Positions 52,824-61,653 of a DNA stretch of 64,000 nucleotides are shown one piece after another. Position numbers and translations under genes: made by a program. This DNA is from Salinisphaera aquimarina. Its GTDB lineage: Bacteria; Pseudomonadota; Gammaproteobacteria; Nevskiales; Salinisphaeraceae. Positions within the stretch are counted from its first letter, which is position 1; each line of letters opens with the position of its first letter. The stretch spans positions 1-64,000 of the forward strand of contig NZ_JBHRSS010000004.1 of assembly GCF_042643355.1 (NCBI RefSeq). Direction: 5' to 3'. The notes beneath the pieces are model-generated. The model was given only the letters and a program-made list of their open reading frames with translations, was not told where the DNA came from and made no database searches.

Positions 52824-54362
52824 TCAGGCGGCCACGGACTCGCCCGAGGCGGCCATGATCTGTTCCTTGGATGCGTCGGGTCCGAATTCGGCGACGATGT
52901 GGCCGCGGCCCATGACGATGACGCGATGGGCGATCGACAGGCATTCGTTGACCTCGGAGGTCGAAAACACCACGGCTACGCCTTGGGCGGCTCTTTGCGC
53001 CAGCAGTCTGAAGACTTCGGCCTTGGCGCCGATATCGATCCCGCGGCTGGGCTCGTCCAGCAGCAGTACCCTGGGATGGGTGGTCATCATCTTGCCGATG
53101 ACGACCTTCTGCTGATTGCCGCCGGATAGAGAGCCGATCATTGCGGCCGGCCCGTCGGTCTTGACGCGCACATCGCGGATCGAATCATCGACGATGCCGC
53201 GCTCGCCGGAGCGCGACAGCAGCATGTTCCTCACGAAGCTGCCGATGCTGGCTAGCGACAGGTTGCGGCCCACGCTCATGGTCTGCACGAGACCGTCGCG
53301 CTGACGGTCTTCGGGTACGAGCACGAGTCCGGCGGCAATGCGCTGGGCGATATCGAGATAGGTGATATCACGCCCCTCCAGCAGTACCTGGCCGCCCGAG
53401 CTATGCGATGCGCCGGCCAGCGCTTCGAGCAGTTCGGTCCGCCCGGCGCCCATCAGGCCGTATATGCAGACCACCTCGCCGGCGCGCACGTCCAGGGACA
53501 GCCGATCCACGGCCGCACGCGCCAAGTTCGAAGCGTCCGGCACGGTCAGGGACTGTACCGATAGCGCCGTGTCGCCAAACTGATGGCCGGTCGGTGGCGA
53601 ACCCAGGTCGAAGTTCTCGCCGACCATGTTGCGCACGATCCACGCCAGGTCGATGTCGGCACGCTCAGCTTTGGCGGTCATGCTGCCGTCGCGCAGGACC
53701 ACGGCGTGGTGGGTGATCTCCAGTGCTTCTTCGAGGTGATGCGAGATATAGACGATCGCCACGCCGCGCGCGGTCAGATCGCGAATCACCTTGAACAGCA
53801 CCTGAACCTCGTTGGCAGACAGCGCCGAGGTGGGCTCGTCCATGATCAGAATGCGAGCATCGACCGACAGCGCACGCGCTATTTCGACGATCTGCTGCTG
53901 GCCGACGCGCAGATCGGCGACTCTTGTCAACGGATCGATATCCTCCTCGAGCGCGGTCATCAGGGCAGCGGCCTGCCGCGCCTCCTCGGCGTAGTCGACG
54001 CCGGCGGCGCGGCGCAGTTCGCGGCCCATGAAGATGTTGTCGCGTACGGACAGGTTCGGCGCCAGCGACAGCTCCTGATGGATGATCGAGATGCCGCGTT
54101 CCTGGGCTTCGACCGTCGACGCAAAACGCACCGACTCGTCGTCGAGGATGAGTTCGCCGTCGGTGGGCTGCTCGACGCCGGACAGGATCTTCATGAGCGT
54201 CGATTTGCCGGCGCCGTTCTCCCCGAACAACGTGGTCACCGTGCCCGGGTAAATGTCGAAGTCCACGCCCTTGAGTGCGCGTACGCCGCCATAGTGCTTG
54301 ACGACGTTGCGCGCGGAGAGCACCGGCTTGCCGTGATCGGGGCTGATTTCGACGTTGCTCAT
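52824..54362 (-). CDS. Sugar/polyol ABC transporter ATPase (RbsA-like, two domains)
   Basis: A 512-residue tandem ATPase. The first domain has TLFGENGAGKSTLMKILSGV (Walker A), LRVGQQQIVEIARAL (signature) and ILIMDEPTSAL. The second has a degenerate Walker A GLMGAGRTELLEALAG, the signature SLSGGNQQKVVIGKMM, and VLLLDEPSRGIDIGAKAEVF. This asymmetry is standard for RbsA/MglA proteins. It lies between the permease and a DUF2291 gene, overlapping the latter by four bases. Confidence 0.94.
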   Translation of the reverse strand: MSNVEISPDHGKPVLSARNVVKHYGGVRALKGVDFDIYPGTVTTLFGENGAGKSTLMKILSGVEQPTDGELILDDESVRFASTVEAQERGISIIHQELSLAPNLSVRDNIFMGRELRRAAGVDYAEEARQAAALMTALEEDIDPLTRVADLRVGQQQIVEIARALSVDARILIMDEPTSALSANEVQVLFKVIRDLTARGVAIVYISHHLEEALEITHHAVVLRDGSMTAKAERADIDLAWIVRNMVGENFDLGSPPTGHQFGDTALSVQSLTVPDASNLARAAVDRLSLDVRAGEVVCIYGLMGAGRTELLEALAGASHSSGGQVLLEGRDITYLDIAQRIAAGLVLVPEDRQRDGLVQTMSVGRNLSLASIGSFVRNMLLSRSGERGIVDDSIRDVRVKTDGPAAMIGSLSGGNQQKVVIGKMMTTHPRVLLLDEPSRGIDIGAKAEVFRLLAQRAAQGVAVVFSTSEVNECLSIAHRVIVMGRGHIVAEFGPDASKEQIMAASGESVAA

Positions 54363-55021
54363 TGCTGCACGCTGAAACGGACTGGGGTAATCAGCCAGTT
54401 GTTCGGATTGATCAGCTGGAACGCACCGACCCCGGTAACTGTCTTGCCGGTCAGCTGATCGCGGTCGAGACCTGCGAACACCTCTTTCTTCATCGCGTTG
54501 TTGATGGCCGCGGCCGCGTTCTGATATTCGATCTGGTTCGTGAAGTCGCCGAACTCGATGTTGCCGACGCCGTCACGCAAGGTTGTGCCCATGATCGCCG
54601 GGCCGGTCTGTACGCGAAGCGTCACATCCTCCGGTACACCTTCGACCTTGACGTTGTAGATCCCGGACGTGCCCTCGCCCACCGTGCCGGTGAACTTCAC
54701 CGACATGATCGGCGCGATATCGGTCGGCACCCCGTATTTCTCGACCGCGGCGGCCTTGTCATTCGCGATCGCCTCGGCGAGCTGCTGGGCCGGCGCGGCG
54801 CGCTGCTCGATGATCTTCCGTGCCTTCGGGAATTCGGTCTTGCCGTACTGTTCCGGAGAAAAGGCATCCGGCGATGCGCCGACCGACGAACCGATCGGCA
54901 CGACCCGGGTATCCAGCCCCATCGCGATCAGCAGGATTATTACGGCGGCCGCACCGATCCCACGCTTGAGCGCCGGCGACATCCGCTGGCCGGGACGATT
55001 CAGGCCGGTAGTCGCGCTCAT
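54359..55021 (-). CDS. DUF2291 membrane-anchored protein of the transporter operon
   Basis: A 220-residue protein starting at ATG 55021 (MSATTGLNRPGQRMSPALKR). One N-terminal helix (GIGAAAVIILLIAMGLDTRV) anchors a periplasmic domain with DAFSPEQYGKTEFPKARKII, GIYNVKVEGVPEDVTLRVQT and VGNIEFGDFTNQIEYQNAAA. DUF2291 proteins occur with RbsABC-like importers of four- and five-carbon polyols. Their role is not settled; they may help capture or sense the substrate. It begins the transporter operon, 183 bases after the dehydrogenase stop codon. Confidence 0.82.
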   Translation of the reverse strand: MSATTGLNRPGQRMSPALKRGIGAAAVIILLIAMGLDTRVVPIGSSVGASPDAFSPEQYGKTEFPKARKIIEQRAAPAQQLAEAIANDKAAAVEKYGVPTDIAPIMSVKFTGTVGEGTSGIYNVKVEGVPEDVTLRVQTGPAIMGTTLRDGVGNIEFGDFTNQIEYQNAAAAINNAMKKEVFAGLDRDQLTGKTVTGVGAFQLINPNNWLITPVRFSVQQ

Positions 55022-55204
55022 GTGGCACGCCCCGACGCGATGGCGCATGCGGTATCGACAGTGGCACGCCACGTTGGCCTCGGCCGGTGAAATATTCTTG
55101 TCATGGTCTCCTCCTGGCCTATCGGCACCCTCTGACGCGAGTCTGCTTGGACGCTCATCATTACAACTGTCCGACGAAGCCAAACTCCGGCGCCTGTTGC
55201 CGAA

Positions 55205-56332
55205 TTAGCGGTGCGGGTCGATCGCCACCTTCAGCGACGACTCGCCCCGCTCCATCACGCCCAGCGCTTCGTGGAACTGACTCATCGGGTAGGTGTGGGT
55301 GACTAGGCCGCGCATGTCGAGCTTGCGCGTGGCGATGAAATCGATCGCCCGCGGGTAGGTGTAGGGGCCCAGATGGGAGCCCAGCACATCCAGCTCCTTG
55401 CGATCGCTGATGATCGACCAGTCGAGGGTGACCTCGGAGCCGAACACCGAGAACTCGACGAACCGGCCCAGCTTGCGCAGCATATGAATACCCTGGTTTA
55501 CCGCGGCGTGGTGACCGGTGGCCTCGACGTAGATATCGCAGCCGTAGCCGTCGGTGATGTCCTTGATCTTCTGGTAGACGTCTTCCTCGGCCGGGTTCCA
55601 GACCTCGTCCGCGCCCAGGCGCCTGGCGAACTCGGCGCGCTCGGGCTTGAGATCGAGCGCGATCAGCCTGGCCGGACTCTGCAGCGCGATCTGGCCGATG
55701 ATGCCCAGACCCAGCGTACCGGCACCCGCGACCACGACGACGTCGTCCGGTGTGACCTGGGCGCGGTCGGCGGCGTGCAGCGAGCAGGCCAGCGGTTCGG
55801 TGAGCACGGCCTCTTCAGCCGGCACATGGTCGGGTACCTGATGCACGATGCCTTCCCGGGTGAAGATCATGTACTGCGCGAAGGCGCCCTGGACATTGTT
55901 CTGGAAGCCATACAGGTCGTGCTTGTCACACATCCAGTACTGGCCGCGGTTGCAGAAACGACAATCCCAACAAGGCACGATCTGCTCGGAGATCACGCGG
56001 TCGCCTATTTCGACGTTCTTTGCCTCGCCTGCGCCTTCGCCCAGTGCGACCACGCGACAGACAAACTCATGCCCCGGGATCATCGGCGGCTTCACGTATC
56101 GAGGCTGGGTCTCGTCGCCCCAGAACGACGGTGCCCCGTGGTAGACCTTCACATCGGACATGCAGATGCCGACCAGTTCCACGCGGCAAAGGATTTCACC
56201 CGGCCCGGGCGTCGGCACTTCGACTTCCTCGATCCGGTAGTCGCCCGGCGCGTAGCAGACCACTGCCTGCATGAAACCGGGAATTTCGCTCGCCTGCACG
56301 GCATTTTCGGGGCGGTCGATAACTTCGGGCAT
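55205..56332 (-). CDS. Zinc-dependent erythritol/L-threitol dehydrogenase
   Basis: A 375-residue medium-chain dehydrogenase. The start at ATG 56332 (MPEVIDRPENAVQASEIPGF) matches relatives; an upstream in-frame codon is less likely. The catalytic zinc site is GICMSDVKVYHGAPSF with GHEFVCRVVALGEG, the structural zinc cysteines are in PCWDCRFCNRGQYWMCDKHD, and the NAD site is VVVVAGAGTLGLGIIGQIAL. The stretch HGAPSFWGDETQPRYVKPPM and YGCDIYVEATGHHAAVNQGI are typical of L-threitol/erythritol dehydrogenases, which make L-erythrulose. It begins the catabolic cluster and is divergent from the SorC regulator. Confidence 0.88.
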   Translation of the reverse strand: MPEVIDRPENAVQASEIPGFMQAVVCYAPGDYRIEEVEVPTPGPGEILCRVELVGICMSDVKVYHGAPSFWGDETQPRYVKPPMIPGHEFVCRVVALGEGAGEAKNVEIGDRVISEQIVPCWDCRFCNRGQYWMCDKHDLYGFQNNVQGAFAQYMIFTREGIVHQVPDHVPAEEAVLTEPLACSLHAADRAQVTPDDVVVVAGAGTLGLGIIGQIALQSPARLIALDLKPERAEFARRLGADEVWNPAEEDVYQKIKDITDGYGCDIYVEATGHHAAVNQGIHMLRKLGRFVEFSVFGSEVTLDWSIISDRKELDVLGSHLGPYTYPRAIDFIATRKLDMRGLVTHTYPMSQFHEALGVMERGESSLKVAIDPHR

Positions 56333-56662
56333 GACGGGTTGGCTCCTCGGTCGTGGCTTTCGTGTCATCGCGACAAGGCATTGCCGGACGCATCATTCGA
56401 GCTTGGAAACTCGCCGCTGCGCGGTTGCGATCTCTGCCATATGTACACTTAACAGCACGGAGATCGGCTTCCGCGAGTGAACATGTGAACACGAAACGGT
56501 CATTTGTTTATGTCGTATCGATACTATTCCGTGGGTCAGAGGCGGTCAATGCGTGGGTGCTTTTTTCCGTTTTAGACTTTAGTCGACCGCTCTGTCTGCG
56601 CAATCGATCAGTTATGGCCGCTATCGCGTGTGCGATAGACGAATGGCCTCGACGGCGCAAAG

Positions 56663-56709
56663 TGATCACCAAAGATCATTGCTTGAACAATTGACCGCGT
56701 TGCGTTCAA
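56663..56709. promoter_or_regulatory. Operator dyads before the SorC-type regulator
   Basis: Two interrupted dyads adjoin: TGATC (56663-56667) with GATCA (56674-56678), and TTGAAC (56683-56688) with GTTCAA (56704-56709). The longer one has the span of SorC/DeoR-family sites. The surrounding 340 bases between dehydrogenase and regulator are AT-richer and hold no gene. Near 56477-56494, GTGAACA repeats twice directly, a possible extra half-site pair. Confidence 0.5.
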
Positions 56710-56775
56710 ATGAACGGATCGAGCCGGACGCTGTTCACCAAACGAACGGATGCCGGCGATCACCGAGAACAGACT

Positions 56776-57762
56776 ATGCCCAGCGACGAACTCACTGAAA
56801 TTGCCAAGCTCTATTACGTGGACGGCCTGACCCAGGAAGAGCTGGCCGCCAGCTTCGATATGTCGCGGGTGAAAGTGGGTCGCCTTCTCAAACGGGCGGT
56901 GAAGGAAGGTATCGTCGAGATCTGCGTTCGTCTCCAGCATCCGCCGGAAAAGACGGCGCCGCTGGAAAAAGCGCTGATCGAACGCTTTGGTATTCAGCGG
57001 GCCATAATTTCCGTCGATCACAAGGATCCGGAGCGTCAGCGCGACCTGCTGGCCGGGTTGGTCGCCCGCTATCTGGACCAGACGCTTGCCGATACGAGCG
57101 TCGTGGCCGTCGGCATGGGACGCAACGTGAGCGCGGTGCCGCAGCACGTGGTCTCGAACCAGCGCCGGCACTGCAGCTTCGTATGCGCTATCGGGGGCTC
57201 CTATCGCGGCGGCGAGGCCATGAACTCGGACCAGATCTGCCGCCATCTCGCATTACGTTTCGGCGGCGAGAGCGTGACGCTGTATGCGCCGGCCATCGTT
57301 TCCGACGAAACCATCCGCGACGCCCTGCTCGCCAACGACACCGTCCGGCAGTCGCTGAACAAGGCTCAGCACGCGGACGTGGCACTGGTCGGCGTCGGCG
57401 ATATCCTCGAGGACAGCAATATGGTGCGCATGGGCTGGTTCACCAGCGAGGAGATCACCACGGTCCGTGATCTCGGCGTGGTCGGCGACATCATGGGCTA
57501 CGACTTCATCGATATCGACGGCAATCTCGCGGAAACACCACTGCTGGGGCGGGTGATCGGGCTCACGATCGAGCACCTGCGCCAGATTCCGGACGTGATC
57601 GCGACCGCCAGCGAGCCGACCAAGGTAACCGGCATTCTCGGGGCTCTGCGTTCCGGCACTATCGATACCCTGGCCACCACCCAGTCGATCGCCCAGACAG
57701 TGCTCAATCTGGCGCGCGCATCCGACGGCAAACGGATACCGTCCGAGCATTCGGACGCGTGA
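56776..57762 (+). CDS. SorC-family (EryD-like) regulator
   Basis: A 328-residue regulator. The HTH is ELTEIAKLYYVDGLTQEELA then ASFDMSRVKVGRLLKRAVKE, followed by a sugar-binding domain with VAVGMGRNVSAVPQHVVSNQ, SFVCAIGGSYRGGEAMNSDQ and GDIMGYDFIDIDGNLAETPL. Such proteins sense phosphorylated sugars. ATG 56776 fits the family start; ATG 56710 would add 22 residues and is possible. It is divergent from the tetritol dehydrogenase and, as in ery operons, probably represses the cluster until a tetrulose phosphate binds. Confidence 0.9.
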   Translation: MPSDELTEIAKLYYVDGLTQEELAASFDMSRVKVGRLLKRAVKEGIVEICVRLQHPPEKTAPLEKALIERFGIQRAIISVDHKDPERQRDLLAGLVARYLDQTLADTSVVAVGMGRNVSAVPQHVVSNQRRHCSFVCAIGGSYRGGEAMNSDQICRHLALRFGGESVTLYAPAIVSDETIRDALLANDTVRQSLNKAQHADVALVGVGDILEDSNMVRMGWFTSEEITTVRDLGVVGDIMGYDFIDIDGNLAETPLLGRVIGLTIEHLRQIPDVIATASEPTKVTGILGALRSGTIDTLATTQSIAQTVLNLARASDGKRIPSEHSDA

Positions 57763-58033
57763 GCGTCGCCTGATACAGGCCAGCGACAGCCACTCCGAGC
57801 CGTATTCCGAGTGTGCAGCAAGTGCCGTATTGATACCGGATCAAGCAAACGCCGTTTGCCGCTGGAGGCCGGTGCCGGGGCGACAGCAGCGCTGCCCTGC
57901 GCTGAGCAACAACGCAAGCTGAGGTTCTTGGTGAAGCTGTTCGCGAGTACAGCATCTTGACATCAGGCCCTGCCGGCACGGTTGCTTGATTGCGGCTATT
58001 CCGTGGACCGGTGACGGCGCAGAGCCCGCTGCG

Positions 58034-58870
58034 CTAATTGGCTTTCTGGGGCTTTTGCGTTACGTCCGTGTCGTTGCCGGTAACGACAGCCCCCTTGTTC
58101 TCCGGCTTGCCGTTGTCCGCCGCACTGGCTTCGGGTGGCACCGTAATGCCGCTGTTGGCCGGATCCCCAACTGCGTGAGGTTTGCCCTGCCCGCCTGCTG
58201 CTGTCTCGGTAAAAGGTTTGCAGTCCGCATGCTTTTCGTCGTCTATCACGACTGCCATCTGGTCGTTGCTGTTATCGAGGCTGTTGTTGTGTTCGTCTGT
58301 ATACCGTCCGCCCGAGCCACTCGCGCTTTCCTTCAGAACCAGCCGGCGGTTACCGAGCTTCACAATCGCACGGTCATCGCGTTCGGCGGCGCTCAGCAGG
58401 AAACCGTCGTCACACTGATATTTCTTGAACTCGAGACTCGACTCCTTGAGAACCGGCTTGAGCTGAAGTGATACGGCATCTCTTTTCTCAAGTGGCTTGA
58501 TCGTGGCCGCATCGCGCGTCTGCCAGAGGATATTGCCTTCTGTATCCAGTATTTCCGCACGCAGACCGTAACGGCCTTCCGGATCGATGAGGTCTCGTGC
58601 GACATCGATATCGAACTCGATCGGCTTCTTGCCGAGTTCATGCAACGAGCGCTCTGCCACGATACGTTTGTCGCCGCCATCTTCACGGTGCTCGAACATG
58701 CTGACGCGAGCCGTGGCGGACTTGGGCAGCGTCCGATCTCCGCTATAGGTGAGATTGCCGGTCACCTTGACCGGCTGGTTGTTTTCCGAGCCACAGGCGC
58801 TCAGGCCTGCAAGCGCGATCGCGAGCAGCGTGGATATCGCGAAACGCGTAAAAAACGTTGTTTTTTGCAT
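58034..58870 (-). CDS. YbaY-MliC two-domain lipoprotein
   Basis: A 278-residue lipoprotein (signal TLLAIALAGLSACGSEN, lipidated Cys near residue 26). Residues about 33-135 resemble the YbaY/YscW-type beta domain (VTGNLTYSGDRTLPKSATAR; PIEFDIDVARDLIDPEGRYG; WQTRDAATIKPL). Residues about 150-220 resemble MliC, the membrane-bound inhibitor of c-type lysozyme: KKYQCDDGFLLSAAERDDRA then YTDEHNNSLDNSNDQMAVVI and HADCKP, with the two conserved cysteines and the Y...SG-Y frame. The C-terminal 55 residues are low-complexity. ATG 58870 is taken as start. The combination suggests cell-envelope protection against lysozyme; function not proven. Confidence 0.75.
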   Translation of the reverse strand: MQKTTFFTRFAISTLLAIALAGLSACGSENNQPVKVTGNLTYSGDRTLPKSATARVSMFEHREDGGDKRIVAERSLHELGKKPIEFDIDVARDLIDPEGRYGLRAEILDTEGNILWQTRDAATIKPLEKRDAVSLQLKPVLKESSLEFKKYQCDDGFLLSAAERDDRAIVKLGNRRLVLKESASGSGGRYTDEHNNSLDNSNDQMAVVIDDEKHADCKPFTETAAGGQGKPHAVGDPANSGITVPPEASAADNGKPENKGAVVTGNDTDVTQKPQKAN

Positions 58871-58882
58871 CAAGATCCTGGT

Positions 58883-59551
58883 TCAATCAATTGAAAAAGC
58901 GAGAATTTGGCTGATCTGGCAATAGTCACGTTCCGATTGTGACTCCCAGCGATTGAATACGTCCTGAACGGCCTGCAAAGCGCCCTTACTGCTTGTCTTT
59001 CCTGCGTAGGCACCCCATTTTTCGAGCGCTCGAACGACCCAGTTCGTCAATAAAAACGTGTCTTTACCGCACATACGCAAGAAAGCGGGTGCAGAGTTGC
59101 CACCAAGCTGAGTGAAGCGCACGCGCAACGCCAGCCACAGGTCGACAATCTCGTCCTCGGGCCAACCGGCCAGCCAGACACCGAAGCTGCCGAATTCGTC
59201 GACAATGGCCTGCATTGCGATAGCGTTGTCGCGCACGGCAAAAATCTTCTTGCGGTGCCTTATCAAGCTTTCATCGCGTGACAGGCGCTGCAGATCGGTA
59301 TCTTCGAGTGCGGCGACCCGCTCGAGAGAGAAGTCATCGAAGGCAATTTCGAACGCCGGCCAGCGTTGGTCGACCAGGCGATGGGTCAGCCCGGCGCGAA
59401 AGATGCGACGACACATGACCGAAAGATAACGATCGTCACCGATCATCGCGAGCGACTCGGGGGGCTCCGGGGCTATGAGACGCCCTTCGAGTATTGATGC
59501 ATCGCCCAGCCGCTGGATCGCGGCCTGTTCGACGATTTTGAACTCAACCAT
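58883..59551 (-). CDS. 3-methyladenine DNA glycosylase-like protein
   Basis: A 222-residue protein of the HhH-GPD superfamily, Tag-like branch: DDRYLSVMCRRIFRAGLTHR, VDQRWPAFEIAFDDFSLERV and LIRHRKKIFAVRDNAIAMQA, ending GKDTFLLTNWVVRALEKWGA. The family excises alkylated bases such as 3-methyladenine. The classic Tag zinc-binding cysteines and His are not evident, so this is a divergent member and may have another role. It lies directly before the lipoprotein gene (12 bases), same strand. Confidence 0.7.
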   Translation of the reverse strand: MVEFKIVEQAAIQRLGDASILEGRLIAPEPPESLAMIGDDRYLSVMCRRIFRAGLTHRLVDQRWPAFEIAFDDFSLERVAALEDTDLQRLSRDESLIRHRKKIFAVRDNAIAMQAIVDEFGSFGVWLAGWPEDEIVDLWLALRVRFTQLGGNSAPAFLRMCGKDTFLLTNWVVRALEKWGAYAGKTSSKGALQAVQDVFNRWESQSERDYCQISQILAFSID

Positions 59552-59764
59552 TTATCGTGATCAAACGCCGATTTGACCAAGAGTTTACGCGATCCTGTCC
59601 CATATGCGTGACAAATTGTGCAAAACCGGACGGTATCTAGGGAAAGCCCCTGACCGATTTCAGACGCTGTGGCCCTGCGCAATGCCCATGGTTATCGGGC
59701 CGTTACGCGGCCGTGGCGCGGCTCCGCGCCTCGCTTCGATTCATTGTGACGATCGAAGCAAAAG

Positions 59765-59786
59765 ACGGGGGCCTTTTGGCCCCCGT
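59765..59786 (-). terminator. Rho-independent terminator
   Basis: A nine-base-pair stem ACGGGGGCC/GGCCCCCGT with a TTTT loop, 22 bases beyond the stop of the monooxygenase gene and followed on that strand by CTTTTGC. It ends the leftward oxidoreductase genes. Confidence 0.75.
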
Positions 59787-59807
59787 GTCAATCACTTCAA
59801 GCCGGAG

Positions 59808-61610
59808 TCAACTCTTGTGGTGGACCGTTTGCAGGCCATAAACCGGCGTTGAAAGTCCTTCCATACGGGCCTTGAGCTGCAGCGCGAGGTAGTGGGAGTA
59901 ATGCCTTGATTGGGCTAGGTTACCGCCGTGAAACCAGAGGGCTTTCTGCTGGGTGGGCTTCCACATATTGCGCTCTTCGCCTTCCCAGGGCCCAGGATCC
60001 TTGGGCGTGTCGGAGCCCAATCCCCAGACCTTGCCCACCTTGTCGGCGACATCCTGCGAGATCAGATCGGCCGCCCAGCCGTTCATCGATCCGTAGCCGG
60101 TGGCGTAGATGACGATGTCCGCCGGGATTTCGCGCCCATCTTCGAGCAGCACACTGTTCTCGGTCAACCGGTTTACTTCCGAACCGCTGGCGAGCTTGAT
60201 CTTGCCGTCGATAATCAGCTGAGACGCGCCGACGTCAATATAGTAGCCGGAGGCACGACGCAGGTATTTCATGAAAAGGCCGGAATTGTCGGGCCCGAAA
60301 TCGAGCATGAATCCGGCGTCTTCGAGCGCGCGATAGAAATCGGCGTCCTGTTCACGAATCTCGTCGAAAACCGGCTTCTGGAAATCGGCCAGCAACGCAT
60401 AAGGTATCGATGCAAAGATGAGATCGGCCTTTTCCGTCGATATCCCGTTCCGGACGGCCTCTTCGGAATACAACGGTCCGAGCGCATACTTCATCAGCGA
60501 TTCGGAACGACTGATATGGGTGGACGAGCGCTGGATCATGGTTACGTCAACGTCGGACTCACACAGCGCGGCACAAATATCGTGGGCGGAGTTGTTGGAG
60601 CCGATCACCGCGACTCGCTTGCCCCGCAAGCCGTCCGGCCCCTTGTGCCGGGATGAGTGCTCCTGCACACCCTGGAATACGTCCTGGCCTTCGATGGCGG
60701 GGATGTTCGGCTTGGCCGACATTCCTGTTGCCAGCACGAGGTGGCTGGGCTTGAGTTCGATTGTCTGCCCATCGCGTTCAACGAGCACGCTCCATGTGCC
60801 TGTGGTCTCATCATATTGGGCGCTTTTAGCTTCGGTGCCGCCCCAGTAGTTGAGCTCCATCACGCGGGTGTACATCTCGAGCCAGTCGGCGACCTTGTCC
60901 TTGGGCGAAAAGACGGGCCAGTTCTTCGGAAACTTGATATAGGGGAGATGGTCGTACCAGACCGGATCGTGCAGGCACAGGGATTTGTAGCGCTTGCGCC
61001 AGGCGTCGCCCGGGCGCTCGTCTTTCTCCACGATGATCGCAGGCACGCCGATCTGGCGAAGGCGCGCGCCCAGGGCGATACCGCCCTGCCCGCCGCCGAT
61101 GACCACGACATAGGGCTGGGTCTCGAACCCGAGCGTCGCCAGTTCCTCTTCGCGCTCCTCCTTCCAGGTCATCTCACCCTGCCGGTCGCCGTGCTTGGCG
61201 CCCAGGGGGCGGCTATCGCCCGCGGGCTCTTCGTAGCCCTTGAGGTCGACCATCGTCGTGAGCAGCGTCCAGATCAACCCGTCCTTCAACCGGATATAGC
61301 CATAGCCGCGCGCAACGGCCGTCTCGAACCGGATCCAGCCCTCGGCGACACCGTCCTCGACGACCGCCGGCTCGCTTTCGTCGACTTGCCAGGCATGTGG
61401 ACTGACGTTGGCCAGACACTGGCCGAGCATGTCCCGAATCTGGTCCTTGCCCTCGACCGTCTTGATGTTCCAGGTGAACGACACGAGGTCGCGCCAGTAG
61501 CAGGTGTCGGCAAACAGTTCGAGCGCCGCGTCGAGGTTCTCGTCGGCGAGGGCGCTGTCCAGCGACGAGAGTACGCTCTGAATGCGGGTGGCTGCGGTGG
61601 TATCTAACAT
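59808..61610 (-). CDS. Flavin-dependent monooxygenase with SnoaL-like N-terminus
   Basis: A 600-residue, two-part protein. Residues about 1-130 resemble a SnoaL/NTF2-like fold (LDAALELFADTCYWRDLVSF; TVEGKDQIRDML). Residues 165-600 form an FMO/NAD(P)-FAD oxidoreductase: FAD motif YVVVIGGGQGGIALGARLRQ, then NADP motif RVAVIGSNNSAHDICAALCE and the ATGYGSMNG motif near the C-terminus. The linker holds WYDHLPYIKFPKNWPVFSPK, common in YUC/FMO relatives. It could insert oxygen in a ketone, amine or aromatic substrate. It is followed upstream (right) by a zinc dehydrogenase and an SDR in the same direction, so a small oxidative pathway is likely. Confidence 0.85.
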   Translation of the reverse strand: MLDTTAATRIQSVLSSLDSALADENLDAALELFADTCYWRDLVSFTWNIKTVEGKDQIRDMLGQCLANVSPHAWQVDESEPAVVEDGVAEGWIRFETAVARGYGYIRLKDGLIWTLLTTMVDLKGYEEPAGDSRPLGAKHGDRQGEMTWKEEREEELATLGFETQPYVVVIGGGQGGIALGARLRQIGVPAIIVEKDERPGDAWRKRYKSLCLHDPVWYDHLPYIKFPKNWPVFSPKDKVADWLEMYTRVMELNYWGGTEAKSAQYDETTGTWSVLVERDGQTIELKPSHLVLATGMSAKPNIPAIEGQDVFQGVQEHSSRHKGPDGLRGKRVAVIGSNNSAHDICAALCESDVDVTMIQRSSTHISRSESLMKYALGPLYSEEAVRNGISTEKADLIFASIPYALLADFQKPVFDEIREQDADFYRALEDAGFMLDFGPDNSGLFMKYLRRASGYYIDVGASQLIIDGKIKLASGSEVNRLTENSVLLEDGREIPADIVIYATGYGSMNGWAADLISQDVADKVGKVWGLGSDTPKDPGPWEGEERNMWKPTQQKALWFHGGNLAQSRHYSHYLALQLKARMEGLSTPVYGLQTVHHKS

Positions 61611-61653
61611 ATGGAATGTCCTCCTTGGTGCGACGTTGGACGTCGTCGGTTTT

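Noticed and set aside
60657..61607. Long open frame opposite the monooxygenase
   Set aside because: Antisense shadow with no recognisable domain.
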